DNA from: Bacillota bacterium
GTDB lineage: Bacteria > Bacillota > Sulfobacillia > Sulfobacillales > Sulfobacillaceae
DNA length: 64,000 nucleotides
NCBI GenBank assembly: GCA_023512105.1
Contig: JAIMAE010000002.1
Location: 1-64,000, forward strand
Reading direction: 5' to 3'
Shown here: positions 17,105 to 26,070 of the stretch, in pieces
Layout: the number at the start of each line of letters is the position of its first letter
How positions within the stretch are numbered: position 1 is the first letter of the stretch
The notes under the pieces: generated by a model
The model's input: only the letters and a program-made list of their open reading frames with translations
The model's database searches: none
What the model was told of the DNA's origin: nothing
Program-made: the position numbers and the translations under genes

Positions 17105-17156
17105 TCACCTCGGGTCACGCATTCCCCAACCTTACATTTCCCTAAAGGAGGTCTAT

Positions 17157-18383
17157 ATGAGTCGCCCTTTGATTGAAGTCGATCCGACGCGCTCTGTGGA
17201 AGAACAACGCGAAGTTCTAATGAACCGCTGGCATCCAGACATTCCCGCGGTTGTAAGTGTTAAACCCGGTGACACTTTTGTTGTAGAGTGCCTAGACTGG
17301 ACAGGGGGACAAGTTCGCAACGATGATAGCGCGACAGATATAAGGGATATAGACCTTACCCCCAATCATGTTCTGACCGGTCCCATCCATATCGACGGTG
17401 CCCAACCAGGTGACCTACTGATTGTTGATATATTGGATGTCGGACCTCATCCAAAGCAAAATTGGGGTTATACAGGCATCTTTGCTAAACAAAATGGTGG
17501 TGGGTTTCTCACCGATCACTTTCCCGAAGCCCACAAGGCAATTTGGGATTTTCATGGTGTCTATGCTACCTCGCGACATGTTCCGGGAGTGCGTATACCA
17601 GCTATTCCACATCCCGGGATTATCGGCACCGCACCATCGGCTGCGCTGCTAAACAAGTGGAATGCGCGTGAGCGGAAATTGATCAGCCAGGATCCTAACC
17701 GGGTTCCTCCGCTCGCTTTACCACCCGAGCCCCGGAACGCTATTTTTGGTAAGCTTCTTCCGGGAACTCCTGAGTATGAGCGCATCGCAAGGGAAGGAGC
17801 TCGGACGATCCCACCACGGGAGAATGGTGGAAATCGTGACATCAAAAATTTGACACGTGGTGCGCGAGCGTTTTTACCAGTACATGTACCGGGGGCCAAA
17901 TTGACGGTCGGTGATCTACATTACACTCAGGGAGACGGTGAAATCACTTTCTGCGGTGCCGTGGAGATGGCTGGCTGGATAGAGCTGCATGTGGATATTA
18001 TCAAGGACGGTATGAACAAGCATAACATCCAACATGCCATGTTCATTCCCAGTCCAATAGAGCCTAGGTTTGCACGTTATCTAGTATTTGAGGGATATTC
18101 GGTAGACGAAGCTGGGGAACAATACTATCTTGATGCGCATGTCGCGTATCGCCGAGCGTGTCTCGAAGCTGTTCACTACCTGATGCAATTCGGGTACACT
18201 GGCGAAGAAGCATATACAATCTTGGGTGCGGCACCGGTAGAAGGTCACATTAGTGCTATCGTCGATATCCCCAACGCGTGTTGTACCTTGTGGGTTCCTA
18301 CAGAGATATTTGAATTTGACATTCTTCCGAAGAAGGACGGACCCCATCCCATGGTTCAAGGCGGCAAAATTGCTCACGCCTAG
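17157..18383 (+). CDS. fmdA: Formamidase / acetamidase
   Basis: A 408-aa FmdA/AmdA-family amidase that hydrolyses formamide or short amides to the acid and ammonia in the cytosol. Family features: VKPGDTFVVECLDWTGGQV, LTGPIHIDGAQPGDLLIVDI, GFLTDHFPEAHKAIWDF, IPHPGIIGTAPS, LHYTQGDGEITFCGAVEM and GAAPVEGHISAIVDIPNAC. ATG 17157 is fixed by AAAGGAGGT. Its GC content and codon use are lower than in the flanking chromosome, which suggests horizontal transfer together with the two small membrane-protein genes that follow. The AmiS/UreI channel downstream supports an amide substrate. Confidence 0.93.
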   Translation: MSRPLIEVDPTRSVEEQREVLMNRWHPDIPAVVSVKPGDTFVVECLDWTGGQVRNDDSATDIRDIDLTPNHVLTGPIHIDGAQPGDLLIVDILDVGPHPKQNWGYTGIFAKQNGGGFLTDHFPEAHKAIWDFHGVYATSRHVPGVRIPAIPHPGIIGTAPSAALLNKWNARERKLISQDPNRVPPLALPPEPRNAIFGKLLPGTPEYERIAREGARTIPPRENGGNRDIKNLTRGARAFLPVHVPGAKLTVGDLHYTQGDGEITFCGAVEMAGWIELHVDIIKDGMNKHNIQHAMFIPSPIEPRFARYLVFEGYSVDEAGEQYYLDAHVAYRRACLEAVHYLMQFGYTGEEAYTILGAAPVEGHISAIVDIPNACCTLWVPTEIFEFDILPKKDGPHPMVQGGKIAHA

Positions 18384-18402
18384 GGACCTTAATTATGCAT
18401 AT

Positions 18403-18431
18403 GGTAGGACAGGTTCATTTCCTGTCCTACC
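18403..18431 (+). terminator. Strong hairpin between fmdA and fluC
   Basis: GGTAGGACAGG (18403-18413) pairs perfectly with CCTGTCCTACC (18421-18431) over a 7-nt loop. No T-run follows, so it is more likely an attenuator, pause or RNase-stability element than a full terminator; the downstream genes lie close behind on the same strand. Confidence 0.5.
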
Positions 18432-18451
18432 TAGTTCTCAGGAGTGGTTAA

Positions 18452-18868
18452 ATGAATATTTGGGCTAACCTTGGACTGGTTGCGGTCGGGGGTGCAATTG
18501 GGGCATCCGGGCGATATCTCGTAGGCTACCTGATTCCCAGCCCTCGATTTCCCATTGCAACCTTCCTAATTAACGCCAGCGGCTGTCTGTTTATTGGAAT
18601 TCTCTTAGGGTTGGCCTCGTCACCACTACTAGCCAGTAGCGTAAAACACCTGCTGCGTCTCACCGCGGTGGGAGTGATAGGGGGTTATACGACCTTTTCC
18701 ACATATGCCTTCGAAACAGTGGCGCTACTTGAGGAGCATCGCTTGGCAGCAGCGATTGGCAACGTTCTAGGACAAACTGTACTCGGTTTAATTCTGGTGG
18801 CGGCAGGGTCGCACACGGCTCACTGGCTCCTAAATTTACGACCCGGGAAGGAAGCGTTCAGGGACTAA
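18452..18868 (+). CDS. crcB: Fluoride channel FluC/CrcB
   Basis: A 138-aa four-helix membrane protein with the CrcB/Fluc signatures GGAIGASGRYLVGY, FLINASGCLFIGILLG and GVIGGYTTFSTYAFET. The family forms dimeric, fluoride-selective channels that protect against cytoplasmic fluoride. ATG 18452 follows CAGGAGTGG. It sits between an amidase and an amide/urea channel gene with short gaps, probably in one transcript. That placement is unusual for a general fluoride-resistance gene. No fluoride riboswitch was recognised upstream. Confidence 0.9.
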   Translation: MNIWANLGLVAVGGAIGASGRYLVGYLIPSPRFPIATFLINASGCLFIGILLGLASSPLLASSVKHLLRLTAVGVIGGYTTFSTYAFETVALLEEHRLAAAIGNVLGQTVLGLILVAAGSHTAHWLLNLRPGKEAFRD

Positions 18869-18890
18869 CTCGTTTATTTCGGGGGTGGTG

Positions 18891-19514
18891 ATGTTGGGAA
18901 ACGTAGGATTGCTTTTTGTTGGAGCAGTTCTATTTGTGAACGCCATGATGTTGCTAGGGAAGGCTAGTCCACGGAGTGCAGCCATTTTTAACTTTTTTGT
19001 GGGGTTTCTCCAAGTGATTACCCCGCTGTACATTATCTTTACAGCGCATGGTGATCCATGGACCATCTTCAGCGCGGGGGGGATCTTTTTGTTCGGTTTT
19101 ACCTACTTGTATGTAGGTTTTGTGAACTGGACTGGAGCTCCCGCAGACGGGCTGGGATGGTATTGCTTATTTGTAGCAGCGATAGCCATAGGTTACAGTT
19201 TAGTTAATTTCCTTCACTTTGGCGACCTAAAATTTGGGCTCATCTGGTTTGAGTGGGCATACCTCTGGTTTTTATTCTTTCTGCTACTGGGTCTTGGAAA
19301 AACTCTGGCCGTATATGCTGGGTGGGTAACGCTCATTCAAGCATGGCTTACTGGAGCAGTTCCCGCATTTCTAGAGCTCGTTGGGTTATGGAACTCTGTA
19401 CCCAATTCCGTTTTCGAGATAGTCTTTGCAGCTCAAGTAATTGCATTTGTAGTATTAGCTCCGATTACCGCTAGAATGCCAGTTGCGCGAGAAGCTCCAC
19501 GTCAGGCTGGATAG
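18891..19514 (+). CDS. amiS: AmiS/UreI-family amide/urea channel
   Basis: A 207-aa protein with six hydrophobic segments (MLGNVGLLFVGAVLFVNAMM first) and family motifs PLYIIFTAHGD, GFTYLYVGFVNWTG, FGLIWFEWAYLWFLFF. Members conduct urea or short-chain amides; AmiS partners amidase operons. ATG 18891 is used; GTG codons at 18885 and 18888 are alternatives, and GGGGGTGG supplies the ribosome binding site. It probably feeds substrate to the formamidase two genes upstream. Confidence 0.9.
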   Translation: MLGNVGLLFVGAVLFVNAMMLLGKASPRSAAIFNFFVGFLQVITPLYIIFTAHGDPWTIFSAGGIFLFGFTYLYVGFVNWTGAPADGLGWYCLFVAAIAIGYSLVNFLHFGDLKFGLIWFEWAYLWFLFFLLLGLGKTLAVYAGWVTLIQAWLTGAVPAFLELVGLWNSVPNSVFEIVFAAQVIAFVVLAPITARMPVAREAPRQAG

Positions 19515-19639
19515 ATGTGGCATTCATCCCCTTCATCCTCCTAGGAGGAAGGCGTTTTCTATAACATTAGACGAGTTGTCTGTACTTTTCACTTCGAGGA
19601 AGAACGTGGCGCATCGTGAAAATTATCAGCGCGCCCCTG

Positions 19640-19910
19640 TAGCGGACTTTGGCATCGTCGGCCAGCCCTTGTGGGATTTCCGCTTTGAAGGGATCCCGCT
19701 GGGACGGCCGGGTCACCGGTGCAGGGGGAGTCGGGGAGAAACTTTCCTGTTCGAGACATTTCCGGACGGTTTTGCGGTCCAGGCCACAGTGCGCGGCAAT
19801 CGCGGTAATGCTCCATCCCCTTGGGCATGCAAACGCCAGACTTCGGCCACTGGCTCCATGCTCAGTGCCGTCCTTTCTGCCTCCTTGGGAGATTTCCTCA
19901 CAGAGGCCAT
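19640..19910 (-). pseudogene. IS21-type transposase amino-terminal remnant
   Basis: In two frames on the minus strand one reads MEPVAEVWRLHAQG and then WSITAIAAHCGLDRKTVRKC, the HTH start of IS21 IstA proteins, with a frame change near 19820. Nothing of the DDE core remains. It closes the plus-strand amide operon on its right side. Confidence 0.6.
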
Positions 19911-19988
19911 CGTCCCGGGAGGCTGCGTTATCCGTCAAGGTCACGGTGAAACTGAGGAAACCGCCGCGGTGAAACTGTCCTATTTCAG

Positions 19989-20792
19989 ATGATAAAACAC
20001 ACGGCGGCCGAACCCGCCGCCCCGTCTCGGGAAGCGACCCGGCAACAGCAATGGTGGCAAGCGATTCACGACCGGCTGGCCCAAGGGGAGTCACTGAGCG
20101 CCATCGCGCGGGCGCTGCCTCGGGACCGCCAGACGGTTCGCCGCGATGCGCGCATGGCCGCCCCGCCCTCCCCCAGCACGACGGGGCGGCGTCGCCGCCC
20201 GCAGCAAGATCGCTGGCAGGCGATGCTGGAAGCCGCCTGGGCCGCCGGCCATCAGACGGTCGCGGCGCTGTACGAGGCGGTCCGGGCCCAAGGCTACCCC
20301 GGGGGCCGGTCCACGGTCTATCGGTGGCTGGTGGAGCACCACGGCGTTCGGCGCCGCCGCGGGGCAGCTTCCGCAGGGCCTCCGGCCGACCCGCCGTTGC
20401 GCCCGCGGCAGTGGGCGACGTGGCGGTTGCAGCGGTGGACCACGTTGCCCCGCGCGGCGACCCGCCGCCTCAGCCAGCGGCTAGAAGACCCGGTCGTGCG
20501 CCAAATCTGGACGTTAGTGCATCCATTGGGGGTGCTGGTGCGGCATCGGCGGGAGCGCGCGCTGGCCGGCTGGCTCCGGCGAGCCGAGGCCAGCGGCATT
20601 CCGGAATGGGTGCGCTTTGCGCAAGGCTTGCAGCGGGACGAAGCGGCGGTGCGCGCGGCCATCCAGGGGCCCTGGAGCCAAGGACGCACAGAAGGGTTCA
20701 ATTACCGGATTAAACGCACCATCCGGGTGACCTATGGCCGCGCCAGTTTTCCGCTGTTGCGGGCCCGAGTGCTTGCGCCCCGGGAAGCCTAA
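19989..20792 (+). pseudogene. ISL3-type transposase, carboxy-terminal half only
   Basis: A 267-aa open frame starting inside the internal HTH (LSAIARALPRDRQTVRR, STVYRWLVEHHG) and ending with the conserved tail WSQGRTEGFNYRIKRTIRVT, YGRASFPLLRARVLAP. ISL3 proteins of the IS204/IS1001 type carry a zinc finger and the first DDE residues before this; those are missing. The piece at 10076-10266 is the region that would precede it, so the two could derive from related elements. Confidence 0.75.
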
Positions 20793-21794
20793 CCGCTGCC
20801 CCCCAGCGGGCTTCGCCCCAGCCTTGCCGCGGGGTGCACCGCGAACCCGTCTGGCGGCCCGGGCGGCCCACGCTTTCGAGGCCTCAGGCCGCGATGACGG
20901 GGCGGAGCCCGGCGGCGCGGGAACAGCCGGACCCGCGACGGTCCCCGTGCCGTGTCGAATCCCGACCCGGACCCACCGGGTGGTGAACCGACGATGAAAC
21001 ACGGGTACCAAAAGTGGACAAGAGCCAAGTTTAATCGGAAATGGCGGCGGAAGTTTTCCGGAATATACAACACGACCACGCCGAAATCCAGGAGGGCCAC
21101 TCGGCGCGGCATGGAATACGCCGCATACGGGGTCCAACCAAAGCCATAGACCAGCACCGGGAAAAGGTCTTGCAGCGGGAGATCGCCGCTGAGCGCGAGA
21201 CCCTGGCCCAACTCGGTTAAGCACCCGCACGCCAACGCTTTGCCTATAGCGCTGCGGCGGAGCACGTTCGTGTGGGTCACTAATGCCCCCCAGCGTTCCG
21301 CGCGCGAGCTAGTGGCCGCCTACTAAGGCCAAGACCAGGTGGAACATCCCTTCGCTGGGCAAAGCATCCCTGGCATCTGCAAGCTTTTTGGTTGCAAAAT
21401 CCCCGACGCATTGCGGGGTTGGGCTTTCTGTTGCTGTTCTTGCGACAGCTGGTGTGGTGGATGCGGCGGATGGTCCGCGAGACGTTGCGGGATCAACCGC
21501 CCTTAGCCTTGCCGGACGGGCGGAAGCTGCCGGCGCCCTCGGACGAAGTCCTCCTGGACCCGTTGCGCCCTCTGGGGTTGCGGCGGCGCAGGCCCCATGG
21601 ACACCGCTGGTATCCACGGGGCCACGTCCCGGCCCATGCGCAACGGGTAGTATTACCGGCCTTCGAGGTGCCGCTATACGTGCGCTTTGAGCCCGGCTAG
21701 TCGGCAGGTAGATAATTCGAGAAAAGTATTAGGGGTGAGATGCGGAAGGTGAGATGTGATTCTATTTCCTACAGACTAGATAATCAGTTAATAA
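20793..21794 (+). other. Decayed IS sequence, including IS1634-type remnant A
   Basis: No intact gene. From about 21240 the frames give TNAPQRSARELVAAY, then GQDQVEHPFAGQSIPGI and, at 21392-21700, GLGFLLLFLRQLVWWMRRMV and LALPDGRKLPAPS: the carboxy-terminal third of an IS1634-type transposase broken by stops and shifts. Bases 21290-21710 closely resemble 23860-24265. The part 20793-21240 is unassigned. The last 90 bases are AT-rich and would hold the promoter of the next gene. Confidence 0.6.
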
Positions 21795-22388
21795 ATGGTA
21801 TATGGAGGTGAGTGGGTATGGGGAAAAGGGTTTTGGAAAATTCTCACTGGAATTATGGTTCTCTTCTTCGGGCTGATTTTTGGTTTCAGCCTATTAGCAT
21901 TTGCGTCATCAGGAGTAAGTCTATCCTACACCACTTATATCACTGTTAGTTGGATAGGCAATTACGGTGAGCCTTTAACCTATAATTTCTCGACGCAGTA
22001 TTGGGCGGATTGGAGTTACTATGAGACCATCAACGGGAACGAGTTTGACTCCGTCACATACTATCAGGTGATTGGAGACCTTTGCGGCGAGCCGCCCGTC
22101 GATTCGTTTGCGGTGGAAGGAAATTACAATACCCTAACGGACACCTCCATCGATACATATACCATCTATCAGAGTCAATTAACATTTCAACCAACGATTA
22201 GTAATTGTCCGGTGTGGGAAGGGGGCTATATAAACATTCCAGTCGGCCAAGATATTCTGTATGCAGGAAGCATGTCTGCTCAGGCTTCTGTGGCGTGGGC
22301 CATAGACAAATATCCCGGCGGTCCTCCAGATTACGCCAACATTTATCCTGCGGTGGGTAATGCCACGTCACCAGCGTGGGACTTTTAG
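21795..22388 (+). CDS. Hypothetical secreted protein, beta-rich
   Basis: A 197-aa protein with an amino-terminal hydrophobic segment (ILTGIMVLFFGLIFGFSLLA) ending near an ALA-type cleavage site (LLAFASSG). The mature part is rich in Tyr, Ser, Thr and Asn with two Cys (CGEPPVDS and SNCPVWEG), suggesting an extracellular beta-sandwich with one disulfide. No family recognised. The start is uncertain: ATG 21795 has no good ribosome binding site. Its base composition is lower in GC than the IS sequence on both sides. It lies directly before a second exported protein. Confidence 0.6.
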   Translation: MVYGGEWVWGKGFWKILTGIMVLFFGLIFGFSLLAFASSGVSLSYTTYITVSWIGNYGEPLTYNFSTQYWADWSYYETINGNEFDSVTYYQVIGDLCGEPPVDSFAVEGNYNTLTDTSIDTYTIYQSQLTFQPTISNCPVWEGGYINIPVGQDILYAGSMSAQASVAWAIDKYPGGPPDYANIYPAVGNATSPAWDF

Positions 22389-22405
22389 CGGAGGAGGCCA
22401 ACGCG

Positions 22406-23086
22406 ATGAAAATGACCAGCAGAATGGTGAAAGTCATAGGGGGAATACTTGGTGGATGTGGGGCCATATGGGTAGGAGGAATCCTATTATGGTACTATCA
22501 TCGCCCTGTCGAGGCAGTTGATCGCTCCATGGGGTTGACGATAGCTACCCATTTGAAGGCGCTTCCCCCTGCGATTGTCGTCGCCACCGTCAATGGGCAA
22601 GCTATCACGGAGAGGGATGTGGCTCGGAGAGAAGTGTTCATTCAGTTAGCTGATGCGATGAACGGCCGTGCATTTACCCCAGAGAGCAATTCCCAGGCTG
22701 TACAAGCGATTGCCCAAAGCTTCGCTCTCGTGCAATCGGCTCAAAAGGCAGGCATCGTAGTGTCTGCACAGCAAGCTTATGATTTTGCATTAAAGCAATA
22801 TCAGATGGTCGAGCAGACGCCGGCATTGAAAAACGAGAAAGCACTCTTGGATGCTGTAATCAGTGACTTGGGTCTCTCGCCCGATGCATATATTCGGCAT
22901 TATATGGTGCCGGCCGCACAGCAACTGCTCGCCATTTCCCAAATGCAGTCTAAACTCGCCCAATCCATCCCGAAAGGCAACAAGACTTTGCAAGAATGGC
23001 ACCAAGCGCAAAGTGCGGCGGTAGCTGCATGGCGCCAGGATGTCGTCGGTTCCATGAAACTCGTTGTCGTGAAACCCGGGTATTAG
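22406..23086 (+). CDS. Membrane-anchored SurA-N-like protein
   Basis: A 226-aa protein with an amino-terminal membrane anchor (MVKVIGGILGGCGAIWVGGI) and a periplasmic-type domain starting VVATVNGQAITERDVARREV, which matches the SurA_N / PrsA-type chaperone opening. The following helices (QAVQAIAQSFALVQSAQKAG, AYDFALKQYQ, GLSPDAYIRHYMV) fit that fold. No parvulin PPIase domain follows. ATG 22406 is preceded by GGAGGAGG; the longer frame from 22376 overlaps the upstream gene. It may help fold the secreted protein encoded just before it, which is inference from adjacency. Confidence 0.7.
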   Translation: MKMTSRMVKVIGGILGGCGAIWVGGILLWYYHRPVEAVDRSMGLTIATHLKALPPAIVVATVNGQAITERDVARREVFIQLADAMNGRAFTPESNSQAVQAIAQSFALVQSAQKAGIVVSAQQAYDFALKQYQMVEQTPALKNEKALLDAVISDLGLSPDAYIRHYMVPAAQQLLAISQMQSKLAQSIPKGNKTLQEWHQAQSAAVAAWRQDVVGSMKLVVVKPGY

Positions 23087-23139
23087 CCACTGCGCAGTGG
23101 GCCCAGAGTGCGGGGCTTCTTGGTGGTCGACCGCTTCGC

Positions 23140-24262
23140 TAGGGCTTGAATCTTTGTACAAGACCCCGACATGTTGCCCGGAGCCAGGTGGCCCCTCGTC
23201 ATCCGGGTGTTGGCCGCAGGTATATCTTGGAGTCGGTCATCGACCAGCTCCTGCCGTGGGATCGCGACCGGACCCAGCCCCCGCCGTCGCTCGTGCTCCT
23301 GGGGCTGGTGATGGACGGGCGGAGCCATGGGCCCCCGCTGTACCCGGTCGAGCGGTGGATGCAAAGCCTTCCCTGTGATTTGTTCTGGGGCCCGGACGTC
23401 CGCCCCGAAACGTTTCACGACGATGCGTTAGGGCGGGCCTTGGAGCAACGGGCGGACCACGGCCCGGCGGGCTGGGCACCCTCGGCGCCCGGATTCAGGC
23501 CCTGGTAGCGGAGGGGCTGCAGATCTTGCATACGGACACCCCGTCGTTCTCGTTGTTCACGCCCCCCTGACCGAGCTGGGCCAGGCATTGGGGTGCCCAC
23601 GCTTTGCCGGCGCCGCCGATGCGGAGCAGGCGCACGCCACCACCCTGGCGCCCATTGGGCCGCGCTGGGATCCGGTCACCGCCACCGCGACTGCCGAGCC
23701 GGTGCCGGTGCGCCGCCGCGGTCGGTCGCGGCGCGATGCGGTGCCCGAGCCCACGACCGTCTATCAGGTCCAGTGGACAATCGCAGACCCCGACGCCGTC
23801 GCCGTGGCCGAACGTCCGCGGTGGAGCACGATCGGGTTGGTCACCAATGACCCCGAGTGTTCCGCGCGAGAGCTGGTGGCTGTCGACAAAGGTCAAGACC
23901 CGGTCGAACATGCCTTTCGCTAGGCAAAGCATCTCCGGCCTCACCAAGCCTTTTGGTTGTAAAATTCCCGATGCATCGCAGGATTGGGCTTTCTGCTACG
24001 GTTCGCACTCCAGAGGGTACGGTGGATGCGGTGGATGGTTCGGGAGGCGCTGCGGGATCCACCGCCCTGGGCCTTGCCGGACGGGCGTAAGCTGCGGGCG
24101 CCGTCGGATAAAGCGATCTTGGAAACTCTGCGCCCCCTATGGTTGCACCGCGTTGGACCCACAGGCGCCCCTGGTATCAATGGGGCCGCGTCCCACCCCA
24201 TGCGCAACGGGTGTTAACCGCCCTGGGCGTGCCGCTCTACGTCCGCTTTGAGCCCGGCTGAT
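23140..24262 (+). pseudogene. IS1634-type transposase remnant B
   Basis: Broken frames recover LVLLGLVMDGRSHGPPLYPV and ERWMQSLPCDLFWGPDV, DDALGRALEQ (DUF4277-like amino part), then TIGLVTNDPECSARELVAVD, and the tail RWMRWMVREALRDPP, LPDGRKLRAPSD. Several frameshifts and stops interrupt the gene. Its last 400 bp resemble remnant A at 21290-21710 and its tail resembles 28738-28825. It encodes no functional protein. Confidence 0.75.
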
Positions 24263-24598
24263 CGGCGGCCGCGAAACCCCGGGAAAAACAACGCTAGTGG
24301 GATACGGAAGCTGAGTCGTGAGACTCTCCATGAAGCCGCCCTGTTTGCCGTTGGCCCTGGGGCCAGGATCACGCTAACATTGGAAAGTTACCGCGCCCAC
24401 ACAGTGTTCACGAGTCTCCGTTGGTGTCGAACTACCAAACGTCGCTAAGGCAACCGCCTAACCGCAGCCAACAGTGGAAAGGCATTGCTTGCGGGGTCGG
24501 CAATTCAGACCATGGGATTCCCAGCCATGGCTGGAGGCCGGGCGGGAATCGAGGACCGGCTCTCTCGACGCTGTGTCTCGTTCGCCCAGGGCCGTCGC
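24263..24598. other. Gene-free stretch before the nitroreductase 3' end
   Basis: About 340 bp with no convincing reading frame, ribosome binding site or structured RNA on either strand; it is probably residue of the adjoining mobile-element decay. Confidence 0.5.
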
Positions 24599-25357
24599 CT
24601 AGCCCCGATTTTCAACGCTGTCGTCGGTGGCGGAGATTGACCGCCCGCGGAACACAGGAATCAGTTGGCCATCCCCGCGATAGCGCGACCGCCGCACCAA
24701 CTCCATACGCGCACGCAGGGCATCGTCGGACAACCATCGCACCGGGTCGTACCGTTCGCGATGCACGATCACCTCCCGGGGATGGCGGTAGCGGGTTGCT
24801 TGATATCGCGCCGGGTATCCGATCGGCAAGGTACACGGGATATCGTACACGTCGGGGATTCCGAACAATTCCCGTAGACGGCGGCGATGAAAGGAAAATG
24901 TCGTCGCGGACGTTGTGCTGAGTCCAAAGGTGGTGGCGGCCAGCCATAGCAAGAGGATCGCCCCCGCAACCGAATGCTGCAGAATTTCTTCGCCCACGGT
25001 CTCCACTTCAATCTGGGGATATGCTTGGACCAGGCGGCGGTCCACCAAGGGGATGATATAGACGGGGACCTTGAGCATCCATCGCTTGGAGTCTACCGGG
25101 AAGCCCGGGTCTTGATGGCGGTACTCGCGGTCGTGAAACTCCACGTAAAGTTGCCCGATCTTCCGGGTCATGGCGGGGTCTTTGACGACGAGGAATTCCC
25201 ACGGCTGGCTGTTCGCTCCCGAAGGGGCCCAACGAGCGGCTTCCAGTAGACAATCGATCACCTCGTCAGGAATCGGCGTCGGGAGATACCCTCGGGAAGC
25301 TCTGCGGTGGCGGACGATTTCCAGAAAATCGTCATACAGTCCTTCTTTGACGTACAT
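24599..25357 (-). CDS. Nitroreductase-family flavoprotein
   Basis: A 252-aa FMN-dependent nitroreductase. Near the amino terminus IVRHRRASRGYLPTPIPDEV and LLEAARWAPSGANSQPWEF are the FMN-phosphate-binding signature; SVAGAILLLWLAATTFGLST is the dimer helix. Family members reduce nitro compounds, quinones or other acceptors with NAD(P)H; the extended carboxy terminus (about 40 residues past YRHPREVIVH) is unusual. ATG 25357 follows GAGGAGGCGAGGAG. It stands alone between mobile-element debris and a small unknown gene on the same strand. Confidence 0.87.
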   Translation of the reverse strand: MYVKEGLYDDFLEIVRHRRASRGYLPTPIPDEVIDCLLEAARWAPSGANSQPWEFLVVKDPAMTRKIGQLYVEFHDREYRHQDPGFPVDSKRWMLKVPVYIIPLVDRRLVQAYPQIEVETVGEEILQHSVAGAILLLWLAATTFGLSTTSATTFSFHRRRLRELFGIPDVYDIPCTLPIGYPARYQATRYRHPREVIVHRERYDPVRWLSDDALRARMELVRRSRYRGDGQLIPVFRGRSISATDDSVENRG

Positions 25358-25480
25358 CTCCTCGCCTCCTCAATGCATGGAAAAGGCTCTATCGCTGGGA
25401 CTCCTCAGGCGGTCTCTCAGGCTATCGCCTTCCTCTCAGTCCTCGCAATCGGACACCTGGACGAATTTAGCTAGACAGCA

Positions 25481-25867
25481 TCATAGGGTGGGAGGAGGCG
25501 TTGTCGACCAAGTCCGACTCCATACCGCATCCCTTATTTGTATCCAATGGTACCGTCGCGCAGCGGCGTTATTCTCATTAACGAGAATTCCATTCTTCTC
25601 AAAAAAGTTCTTGCCAGGTAACTGGTCTCCTGTTTTTTCGACCACTAATGCGGTCAAGTCAGGATAGCCCTGTTGAAGACAATAATTCTCAATCCGGTCC
25701 AGTGCGTTTTGCCCAATGTGACGGTGGGTGTACTTCGTCCCCAAGACTTTATTAATCTCATCCGCTAGTTCTTGATAAGTTATCAAATCCCGATTGGCTG
25801 CTCGTTGTACCAAAATTGACCAAGCGATACGATTCAGTTCCGACTGCGAATGCCTTCCGGTATTCAT
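25481..25867 (-). CDS. Conserved small protein of the ITYGELA type, unknown function
   Basis: A 128-aa soluble protein. The pattern WSILVQRAANRDLITYQELA then GQNALDRIENYCLQQGYPDL and TALVVEKTGDQLPGKNFF resembles a widespread family of small proteins that is often found in accessory DNA; its biochemical role is not established to my knowledge. ATG 25867 overlaps the stop of the upstream frame (ATGA), implying translational coupling. The carboxy terminus (SRTWSTTPPPTL) is low in complexity and may be altered. Confidence 0.6.
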   Translation of the reverse strand: MNTGRHSQSELNRIAWSILVQRAANRDLITYQELADEINKVLGTKYTHRHIGQNALDRIENYCLQQGYPDLTALVVEKTGDQLPGKNFFEKNGILVNENNAAARRYHWIQIRDAVWSRTWSTTPPPTL

Positions 25868-26070
25868 GAACTGTTCCTCCTACATTCTTCTAGCACCTCG
25901 GAGGAAGCGAGACCCAAGCGCCTCCTGAAACCTTTACGCTCTAACCTCACATTCTCCTGACCTAGCCATCGCTTAATCGTTTCCTCCGACTGCAAGGCTT
26001 GGTCATGCCCTTCGCTTGCTCCGGGCACCGTGTTCTCGCTCTCAAGAAGTTGCCCAAGTCGGGGTACCAA
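25864..26070 (-). CDS. Short coupled ORF, probably the 3' remnant of a larger gene
   Basis: A 68-codon frame from TTG 26070 (VPRLGQLLESENTVPGASEG then HDQALQSEETIKRWLGQENV) that ends in a 4-bp overlap with the next gene. The frame can be read further back to a TGA at about 26090, and before that another open run gives FVDGFVVSEIVVPTIE. That looks like a gene interrupted by a stop. No family recognised, and no ribosome binding site is evident for the TTG. Confidence 0.4.
   Translation of the reverse strand: MVPRLGQLLESENTVPGASEGHDQALQSEETIKRWLGQENVRLERKGFRRRLGLASSEVLEECRRNSS

Larger units (their letters stand above)
16809..17156. other. AT-rich leader region of the formamidase operon
   Basis: This 348-bp region is clearly poorer in GC than its surroundings. 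It holds a 24-codon ORF (16879-16953), a weak AAACAG/CTGTTT hairpin with a T-rich loop near 16980, a promoter candidate at 17076-17104 and the formamidase ribosome binding site AAAGGAGGT. Confidence 0.6.

Noticed and set aside
18384-18451. Fluoride riboswitch before crcB
   Set aside because: Only a simple perfect hairpin is present; the pseudoknot motif of the crcB RNA is missing.
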